6,895 nt of DNA, taken from G963692885 sp964657395. GTDB lineage: Bacteria > Acidobacteriota > Terriglobia > Terriglobales > Acidobacteriaceae. Each line of letters starts with the position of its first letter. The stretch's first letter is position 1. The position numbers and the translations under genes were made by a program. The stretch is taken from positions 1 to 6,895 of the forward strand of contig CAZZUX010000148.1 in NCBI GenBank assembly GCA_964657395.1, in the 5' to 3' direction. The notes beneath the pieces were generated by a model. It saw nothing but the letters and a program-made list of their open reading frames with translations, was not told the DNA's origin and ran no database searches. This document shows positions 1-5,537 of the stretch, piece by piece.

Positions 1-1196
1 GCCAGCAGCACGGTCGCCAGTCCCCTTGCGATGTCGAGGTCGTGCTTGCCGTCTCCATAGCGGTTCAGGCTGCGGACGTTATCGTGGTTGTCGAAGACGA
101 AGAGCGGCTGGTTGCCATCGATGTTGTTCTCAGCATCGGCGATCCGTGTCCGCATGGCGTTCACGTCCAGCTTGTTCAGGAAGCCCACCTGCATATCCAT
201 CGGCATATGCAATTCATCGTGCTTTGCGCCGCCATACCACTTGTCCAGTTCCTGCACATTGGGCAGGTAGGTTTCGCCGATCAGCACGCGATTGCCCGGG
301 AAGGAATCGCTCAGCTTGCGCAGCCGCCGCATGACGTCATGTACCTCTGGCAGATTCTCCGTCAGAGAGCCGTCGATATTTGGATCACCATAAGGATTCG
401 TGCCCGGCAGGATCTTCTCATCCTTCAGCTCGGGATCTTCAAAGAGAGTCGGGATCGCGTCGAAGCGGAAGCCGGCCACACCCTTCTTCAACCAGAAGCT
501 GACGGTCCCGAACATGGCCTTCTCAACAGCAGGATTGCGCCAGTTCAAGTCCGGCTGCTGAATGTAGAACTTGTGATAGTTCCACTGACCCGTCTCTGGA
601 TAAAACTGCCACGCCGAGTGACCGAATGCTGACTGCCAGTTATTCGGCGGCACGCCCGGCCCCTTGCCGTCGCGCCAGATATACCAGTCACGCTTGGGAT
701 TGGTCTTCGACTTCTTCGATTCGATAAACCACGGATGCTTGTCAGATGTATGGTTCATCACCATGTCGAGAATGATGCGAATGTCGCGCTTCTTCGCCTC
801 GGCCACCAGCCTGTCAAAGTCAGCCATGGTGCCGTACTGCGGATCGATCGCTTCATAGTTCGAAATGTCGTAGCCGAAGTCGATCTGCGGCGACGGATAC
901 ATGGGCGAGATCCAGATCGCGTCGACGCCGAGCGTCTTGAGGTAGTCCAGCCGCTGGGTGATGCCATTCAGATCGCCGATGCCGTCGCCATTCGAATCCT
1001 GAAAGCTGCGCGGATAGATTTCATAGATCAACGCATGCTTCCACCACACATCTTCCGAGCCGGCATCCGCCTTCGGCGCATGGACGGCATTGGCAGTCGC
1101 GGCATGCTGAGCCAGCAATGGTGTGCATTGAAGAGTCAGGGTCAGCAGACCCGCGGCGAGACCAGCCAGTAAAGGAATTCGGCGGTTAAATGTCAT
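1..1196 (-). CDS. Secreted GH13 alpha-glucosidase (oligo-1,6-glucosidase/maltase type), C-terminus cut by window edge
   Basis: Exported glycoside hydrolase family 13 enzyme, expected to release glucose from the non-reducing end of short alpha-glucosides. The visible 398 residues begin with a signal peptide: arginines 5-6, a hydrophobic core at about 8-22, and likely cleavage near LLA-QH at 29. The catalytic barrel starts near residue 51 (WWKHALIYEIYPRSF), followed by the metal-binding loop DSNGDGIGDLNG. All GH13 conserved regions up to the edge are present: DMVMNH (144-149), QPDLN (214-218), GFRFD with nucleophile Asp246, GETY with acid/base Glu308, and FDNHD with Asp372. QPDLN is the signature of the oligo-1,6-glucosidase subgroup. 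In that subgroup the residue after the nucleophile is Val in alpha-1,6-specific enzymes; here it is Ala247, so an alpha-1,4 (maltase-like) preference is inferred. The start is chosen because the signal peptide follows directly and GAGAAG lies 5 nt upstream (1202-1207, minus strand). The gene is divergent from the trehalase. The end of the barrel and the C-terminal beta domain are missing. A trehalose synthase or other transglucosidase is a less likely alternative. Confidence 0.9.
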   Translation of the reverse strand, partial: MTFNRRIPLLAGLAAGLLTLTLQCTPLLAQHAATANAVHAPKADAGSEDVWWKHALIYEIYPRSFQDSNGDGIGDLNGITQRLDYLKTLGVDAIWISPMYPSPQIDFGYDISNYEAIDPQYGTMADFDRLVAEAKKRDIRIILDMVMNHTSDKHPWFIESKKSKTNPKRDWYIWRDGKGPGVPPNNWQSAFGHSAWQFYPETGQWNYHKFYIQQPDLNWRNPAVEKAMFGTVSFWLKKGVAGFRFDAIPTLFEDPELKDEKILPGTNPYGDPNIDGSLTENLPEVHDVMRRLRKLSDSFPGNRVLIGETYLPNVQELDKWYGGAKHDELHMPMDMQVGFLNKLDVNAMRTRIADAENNIDGNQPLFVFDNHDNVRSLNRYGDGKHDLDIARGLATVLL

Positions 1197-1348
1197 AGCA
1201 ACTTCTCTTTCGGATCGGCAGATAGGTTTGAACACATGACTTCGGCTTTGAAGGCTACCACACGGCGGAAAGCTCTGAACAATCGGCTATTCCAGTTCTG
1301 ATGCGAGGCGTCGGCGCTGCATGGTAACCTCGGTCTCGCGCCTTCCCA

Positions 1349-1360
1349 GTGTCCTGACAC
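1349..1360. repeat. Inverted repeat GTGTC-CT-GACAC upstream of trehalase, possible operator
   Basis: Two perfect 5-bp arms flank a 2-bp centre. The repeat overlaps one of three CACATG copies in this region and ends 50 bp before the TTG start at 1411, a reasonable place for an operator. If the trehalase really starts at 1321, the repeat lies inside coding sequence and is probably meaningless. Arms this short can arise by chance in about 200 bp, so function is speculative. Confidence 0.25.
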
Positions 1361-1398
1361 ATGCACTCAGGGCACATGAGAGAACGAAGAATTTGCCG

Positions 1399-1404
1399 AA
1401 GGAG
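1399..1404 (+). promoter_or_regulatory. Ribosome binding site AAGGAG deciding the trehalase start (TTG 1411)
   Basis: A full AAGGAG Shine-Dalgarno core is followed by a 6-nt spacer (CTTCCA) and an in-frame TTG at 1411. The upstream ATG at 1321 has only GAGG at 1305-1308, 12 nt away. The TTG choice also places a normal signal peptide at the extreme N-terminus. Confidence 0.6.
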
Positions 1405-1410
1405 CTTCCA

Positions 1411-3120
1411 TTGCTGCGCTGCCGGATTCTCAGAGTCGTCGCTGCAGTCTCACTGTGTTTACCGCTTCCACTTGCCGTGACAATGTATGCACAGGTTGCG
1501 GCGCCATCGACTGCTGCTTTACCGGCGCCGCCTCAGACCGCGACGATTGATCAATACATTCATCAGAGCTGGGACACGCTGGCACGTTCCATGGGGCAGT
1601 GCGATTCAGTCGTCGATCCAAAGGTCAACACCATCCCTGTGATGTATTTCCCGATCGACGTGCCGGAGCCGCCGGAGCTCGCAAAGCTTCATTCACAATG
1701 CAAGGTCCAGATTAAGCATCTGCCGAAAAAGATCGAGAAGCTTGGCGACCTTGCACCCTCGGACTTCCCGACCCCCGGCCTCCTTTATCTTCCCAACAAA
1801 TATGTCGTGCCCGGTGGTCGATTCAACGAGATGTTCGGCTGGGATAGCTACTTCATCATCCTCGGCCTGGTTGACGATGGTCGCATCGAGTTCGCTCGAG
1901 GGATGGTAGAAAACTTCTTCTACGAGATTGAGCATTACGGCTCGGTACTGAATGCCAATCGCACCTACTTCCTGACCCGTTCTCAGCCGCCGTTGCTCAC
2001 CTCCATGATCCTGGCCGTGTATGACGCTGAGCTTCGGCGGGATCCCTCCCCGACAAATCGCGCGAAGCAGGATGCGTGGCTGGCCAAAGCCTACAGCTAT
2101 GCCGTGCGTGACCACTCACTCTGGGAGCGCGACTTCCACAAGGCCGGCGACACGGGCCTCGCACGCTACTGGGATCTTGGCGTCGGGCCTGTACCGGACA
2201 TCGCCGATCACAGCGACTACTACCAGAACGTCATCACCTGGCTGCTGGCGCATCCCGACGTAAAGACGGACTACCTCCTGAAGGCCTCGCAGAACCCTGA
2301 TGCTGCGGAAGCCGAACAGCTATCCAAATCAAGCTGTGATGTGCGCACCTCCACTCTCTGCAAGGAAGCCTGGGTGGGCGGTTACCGGCTCACCTACGAC
2401 TTCTACAAGGGCGACCGGGCTGTGCGCGAATCCGGCTTCGACGTAAGCTTCCGCTTCGGCCCGTTCAGCGGTTCAACAGAACGCTACGCTGCCGTCTGCC
2501 TGAACAGCCTGCTCTATAAATACGAAACCGACATGGCGCAGTTTGCGAAGATGCTCGGCAAAACGGGCCACGCGGCCCGCTGGCAAAAGATGGCCGACGC
2601 GCGGAAGCAGGCCGTCAACAAGTATCTGTGGAATGCCGAAAAGGGCATCTACTACGATTACGATTTCACCACGGGAAAGCAGTCAACTTATAACTATGCC
2701 TCCATGTTCTACCCCTTGTGGGCCGGCATGGCAAGCAAGGAGCAGGCTGCTGCTCTCGACAAAAACCTGTCCATCCTGAACCGCAAGGGCGGCATCGCTT
2801 GCAGTGATTATGCCAGCGGCATCCAGTGGGATCTCCCCTTTGGCTGGGCGCCTCTCCAGTATTTCGCCATGTCCGCCTTGCAGCGCTACGGTTACGAAAA
2901 AGATGCTCGCATGATCGCCTCGGAGTGGACCAAGACGGTCTCTGACAGCTTCAAGGTAGATGGCGCCATCCACGAGAAATACAATGTTGTGAGTGCCAAT
3001 GCCGATGTGCAGGTGACGGCAGGCTACAAGGTCAACCTGGTGGGTTTCGGCTGGACCAATGGAGTCTACCTCGAGATGCAGGACCTGCTGCATGGCGCGA
3101 AGAAAGTGGCAGTGCAGTGA
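1411..3120 (+). CDS. Secreted trehalase, glycoside hydrolase family 37 (alternative start ATG 1321)
   Basis: Hydrolyses alpha,alpha-trehalose to two glucose molecules outside the cytoplasm (EC 3.2.1.28). From TTG 1411 the protein is 569 residues, close to periplasmic TreA of E. coli (about 565). It opens with a signal peptide: basic start LRCRILR, a hydrophobic core at about 9-23, and cleavage near MYA-Q at 27. Family motifs in order are PGGRFNEMFGWDSY (134-147, signature 1), RSQPP (190-194), RESGFD with predicted general acid Asp344, QWDLPFGWAP (472-481, signature 2), HEKYNV with predicted base Glu522, and FGWTNG (546-551). Starting at ATG 1321 would add 30 residues before the signal peptide and has a poorer ribosome site. 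Several stretches (VPGGRFNE, HYG.VLNANR, LNSLLYKYE) recall eukaryotic neutral trehalases such as yeast Nth1, but the regulatory N-terminal domain is absent. The glycine-rich lid (GGGGEY in TreA) before FGWTNG is not recognisable. The ESGWD tryptophan is Phe, and the signature 1 tyrosine is Phe. Six cysteines remain in the mature part. The stop overlaps the kinase start. Confidence 0.93.
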   Translation: MLRCRILRVVAAVSLCLPLPLAVTMYAQVAAPSTAALPAPPQTATIDQYIHQSWDTLARSMGQCDSVVDPKVNTIPVMYFPIDVPEPPELAKLHSQCKVQIKHLPKKIEKLGDLAPSDFPTPGLLYLPNKYVVPGGRFNEMFGWDSYFIILGLVDDGRIEFARGMVENFFYEIEHYGSVLNANRTYFLTRSQPPLLTSMILAVYDAELRRDPSPTNRAKQDAWLAKAYSYAVRDHSLWERDFHKAGDTGLARYWDLGVGPVPDIADHSDYYQNVITWLLAHPDVKTDYLLKASQNPDAAEAEQLSKSSCDVRTSTLCKEAWVGGYRLTYDFYKGDRAVRESGFDVSFRFGPFSGSTERYAAVCLNSLLYKYETDMAQFAKMLGKTGHAARWQKMADARKQAVNKYLWNAEKGIYYDYDFTTGKQSTYNYASMFYPLWAGMASKEQAAALDKNLSILNRKGGIACSDYASGIQWDLPFGWAPLQYFAMSALQRYGYEKDARMIASEWTKTVSDSFKVDGAIHEKYNVVSANADVQVTAGYKVNLVGFGWTNGVYLEMQDLLHGAKKVAVQ

Positions 3121-4088
3121 GCACGGAAAGTGGCAGCGTGGGGAGCAGGAAAATCGTTGTTGGCATCGGCGAGCTGCTGTGGGACCTGCTGCCTGACGGA
3201 CCGCAACTCGGTGGCGCGGTTTCCAATTTCGCTGTCATGAGCTCGCGGCTCGGGGACCATGCTGTGATTGCCAGCCGTGTAGGCGAAGACCAGCTTGGTC
3301 GCCAGGCACAGGCAGTGCTTGCGGGTTTCCCGGTGGACAGCAGCTACATCCAGGTAGACGCCAATCACGTCACCAGCTCGGTATCGGTCGCGCTACATGA
3401 GGGTCAGGCCAGGTACGTGATCCACGAACCAGTGGCATGGGATTATCTGGAGTTCACGCCAGAGTGGTTGTCCCTGGCGCAGCGTGCCAATGCTGTCTGC
3501 TTCGGCATTCTCGCGCAGCGCGGCGCCAACTCGCAGAGAACCATCCAGGGCTTCATCGCCGAAACCCGTCCGGACTGCCTGCGGCTTCTCGACGTAAACC
3601 TGCGTGAGCCGTACTACACGGCGGCTACCCTTGAAAGCTCTCTGGGCTTTGCGACTGTGCTGAAGATGAATGATGGAGAAGTGCCGCTGGTCCTTGATCT
3701 GCTGGGCATGCCGCATACTCACGACACGTCCCCTAACGCGCTTGTCTCCGGCGCGCGTGCATTGATCGACGAGTTCCCTCTTACCCTTGTCTGCATCACC
3801 ATGGGCAGCCAGGGCAGCCTCCTGGTCGGACGGTCGCAGGTGGATCGCCATCCCGGCGTTCGCTGCGAGGTGGCGGACACAGTAGGCGCAGGCGATTCCT
3901 TCACTGCTGCGCTCACGCACTATTACCTTGAAGGCGCATCGCTGGCGGTGATGAACGAAGCCGGTAACCGGTGGGGAGCCTGGATGGCGTCACAGCGGGG
4001 AGCGATGCCGAAGCTGGAAGATGCGCAGCGCGAAGCCATTACAGCTATCATCGGTCAGTGCTGTACGAGCGACAGGCCATCGAACTGA
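3117..4088 (+). CDS. PfkB-family sugar kinase (fructokinase-like)
   Basis: Cytoplasmic ribokinase/PfkB-fold kinase of 323 residues, a normal length for the family, transferring phosphate from ATP to a hexose. The N-terminal substrate motif is GELLWDLLPDG (18-28) followed by the di-glycine segment GGAVSNFA (32-39), where Gly32, Gly33 and Asn37 match the family GG...N pattern. Further motifs are FGILAQR (129-135), DVNLREPYY (159-167), LKMNDGE (182-188) and TMGSQGS (228-234). The ATP/anion-hole signature is DTVGAGDSF (254-262), with catalytic base Asp260. The GTG start overlaps the trehalase stop as GTGA, so translation is probably coupled; GTG 3138 is an alternative start. The gene ends in tandem stops TGA TAG (4086-4091). 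The family resemblance is nearest to fructokinases, but coupling to a trehalase, whose only product is glucose, makes glucose a possible substrate. Substrate cannot be settled from motifs. Confidence 0.88.
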   Translation: MSTESGSVGSRKIVVGIGELLWDLLPDGPQLGGAVSNFAVMSSRLGDHAVIASRVGEDQLGRQAQAVLAGFPVDSSYIQVDANHVTSSVSVALHEGQARYVIHEPVAWDYLEFTPEWLSLAQRANAVCFGILAQRGANSQRTIQGFIAETRPDCLRLLDVNLREPYYTAATLESSLGFATVLKMNDGEVPLVLDLLGMPHTHDTSPNALVSGARALIDEFPLTLVCITMGSQGSLLVGRSQVDRHPGVRCEVADTVGAGDSFTAALTHYYLEGASLAVMNEAGNRWGAWMASQRGAMPKLEDAQREAITAIIGQCCTSDRPSN

Positions 4089-4123
4089 TAGAGCATTAAC
4101 CAACAGTGCGCTGACGGAAGAAG

Positions 4124-5467
4124 TTGAGCATCAAGAAATTAAAGCCGCTTCCTACTCCTGAACAACGCTTCGAACAAGGCCGTGCGCTCCGGAAACACAT
4201 GGCGCGCCACGAGCACTCTGTGTGGAAGCCATCGCCGAAGCGCGAGTCGCCACTAGCTCTACTCAGGGAATCCATGCGCGACCGGCTACCCGCGCTGCGG
4301 TCTGTGAAGTATGACCGGATGATGGTTTCCCCCTTCGGCTTCTTTCGCGGAGCTGTGCCAGTGATGGCAGCGGATCTTGCAGCCATGCCCCATGCGGGCA
4401 TCGTGAACCAGATCTGCGGTGATGCGCACGTGCTCAACCTGGGCGCCTATGCTGCGCCGGACGGCCGGCTTGTCTTTGACATCAATGACTTTGACGAGAC
4501 CACGCTCGGCCCCTTTGAGTGGGATGTAAAGCGGCTCGCCGCCAGCCTGGTACTCGCCGGGAGAGAAGCCGGCGCGAAGAGAAAGAACTGTGAAGAAGCA
4601 GTGATGATCCTGATTGCCAGCTACCGCAAGCTGGCACATCTACTTGCCAGGTTGCCAGTGATTGAACTCGCTCATTACCAGGTTCATCGCATGACCCATG
4701 TAGAGCCCGTGTCCGCCGCACTTGTGAAGGCCAGGACAGCTACTCCGCTGATGACACTGGAAAAGCTGACAACGGCTCAGAAGAAAGGCCGGAACCGCCA
4801 CTTCAAACAGCAACCGCCGTTGTTGACACGACTGACTGGAGCGAAGGCACGAGGCGTGCTCGGAGCATTGCCTGCCTACGCGTCCACTCTGCTTGCTGAA
4901 CGTCAGCACTTTCTTGCGCAGTATCGGCCGTGCGATGTTGGCTTCAAGGTTGTGGGAACCGGCAGTGTGGGCCTGCGCGATTACCTGGTCTATCTCGAAG
5001 GCAACGGCGTCGGCGATCCGCTTTTCCTGCAGATCAAGGAAGAGGTCGATTCTGCGTGGGCGCCATACGTGAAGGCCAAAGGGGTCGCGCGGCATGGCGG
5101 CCAGCGAGTCGCCAATGGTCAACGCGCCATGCAGTATCTTTCCGATCCGTTCCTGGGCTGGACCACAATAGAGAATCGAAATTACCTGGTGCGCCAGTTG
5201 AACGACCACAAGGCCGCCATCTCGCTTGAGGCTCTCGAAGGCGAAGGCCTGCAGCAGTATGCGGAACTCTGCGGAGAACTGCTGGCGCGTGGTCATGCCC
5301 GGTCTGGAGACGCGCAGGTACTCAGCGGCTACCTTGGCGACTCAGACAAGTTCGACGAGGCAATTGCGCAGTTTGCCGAAGCGTATGCCGACCAGACCGA
5401 AAAGGACTGGAAACTGCTGGCAGGCTCGCGCAGGAAGGCTCCCCATAAGAAGAAGAAGACAGGCTAG
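4124..5467 (+). CDS. DUF2252 family protein with kinase-like motifs, function unknown
   Basis: A 447-residue protein of the DUF2252 family, recognised from SPFGFFRGA (69-77), CGDAHVLNLG (98-107), FDINDFDET (118-126), WDVKRLAASL (133-142) and the C-terminal LARGHARSGD (387-396). GDAHVLN and the Asp-rich FDINDFDE resemble the catalytic loop and metal-binding Asp of aminoglycoside-phosphotransferase-type kinases. A glycine-rich stretch VVGTGSVG (276-283) and a Lys in FLQIKEE (301-307) resemble an ATP-binding loop and its lysine, but come after the catalytic motifs. There is no signal peptide or membrane segment, so it is probably cytoplasmic. The C-terminus is basic (HKKKKTG). TTG 4124 is chosen because an in-frame TGA sits at 4112-4114, the purine run GGAAGAAG lies just upstream, and the conserved N-terminal segment RFEQGRALR (15-23) would be lost from the next ATG at 4199. 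The gene begins 35 bp after the kinase stop, so it is likely in the same operon. The biochemical activity of this family is not established to my knowledge. Confidence 0.88.
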   Translation: MSIKKLKPLPTPEQRFEQGRALRKHMARHEHSVWKPSPKRESPLALLRESMRDRLPALRSVKYDRMMVSPFGFFRGAVPVMAADLAAMPHAGIVNQICGDAHVLNLGAYAAPDGRLVFDINDFDETTLGPFEWDVKRLAASLVLAGREAGAKRKNCEEAVMILIASYRKLAHLLARLPVIELAHYQVHRMTHVEPVSAALVKARTATPLMTLEKLTTAQKKGRNRHFKQQPPLLTRLTGAKARGVLGALPAYASTLLAERQHFLAQYRPCDVGFKVVGTGSVGLRDYLVYLEGNGVGDPLFLQIKEEVDSAWAPYVKAKGVARHGGQRVANGQRAMQYLSDPFLGWTTIENRNYLVRQLNDHKAAISLEALEGEGLQQYAELCGELLARGHARSGDAQVLSGYLGDSDKFDEAIAQFAEAYADQTEKDWKLLAGSRRKAPHKKKKTG

Positions 5468-5537
5468 CGCCGAGAGACCACGATCGCATGGGTAGATGCG
5501 ACAATAACAACAGCAGTCGTTTCGCTGCATCCATGCC
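5468..5537 (+). other. Intergenic gap with small hairpin before the ABC-F gene
   Basis: This 70-bp gap contains a short hairpin: TCGCAT (5484-5489), loop GGGTAG, ATGCGA (5496-5501). No T-run follows, so it is not a standard intrinsic terminator. GACAAT (5500-5505) could be a weak -10 box for the next gene, but I see no matching -35. No clear Shine-Dalgarno sequence precedes ATG 5538. Confidence 0.25.

Larger units (their letters stand above)
1197..1410. promoter_or_regulatory. Divergent regulatory region between GH13 glucosidase and trehalase
   Basis: This non-coding stretch separates two divergent glycosidase genes, so it must carry promoters in both directions. It is 214 bp long if the trehalase starts at TTG 1411, and 124 bp if it starts at ATG 1321. 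I could not find a convincing -35/-10 pair for either direction: TTGAAG at 1248-1253 has no good -10 at normal spacing. It does contain the inverted repeat GTGTC-CT-GACAC (1349-1360) and three CACATG copies (1234-1239, 1358-1363, 1373-1378), which could be regulator sites. A shared regulator for both genes is inferred from the arrangement only. Confidence 0.45.

Noticed and set aside
42..632. Plus-strand open frame of 196 codons
   Set aside because: It lies antisense to the GH13 gene, whose minus-strand translation shows all family motifs; the frame has no recognisable domain.
735..1172. Plus-strand open frame of 145 codons
   Set aside because: Antisense shadow of the GH13 N-terminal half, including the signal peptide and region I.
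1248..1290. Possible trehalase promoter with TTGAAG at 1248-1253
   Set aside because: The nearest -10-like hexamer (AACAAT, 1278-1283) is 24 bp away, too far for a standard promoter.
1693..2115. Minus-strand open frame of 140 codons
   Set aside because: Antisense to the trehalase signature region; composition is typical of high-GC shadow frames.
3393..3920. Minus-strand open frame of 175 codons
   Set aside because: Antisense to the PfkB kinase, covering its conserved motifs.
4640..5296. Minus-strand open frame of 218 codons
   Set aside because: Antisense to the DUF2252 gene; no motif, and the sense frame is clearly the conserved one.
5484..5501. Possible intrinsic terminator after the DUF2252 gene
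   Set aside because: The stem is only 6 bp and no T-run follows.
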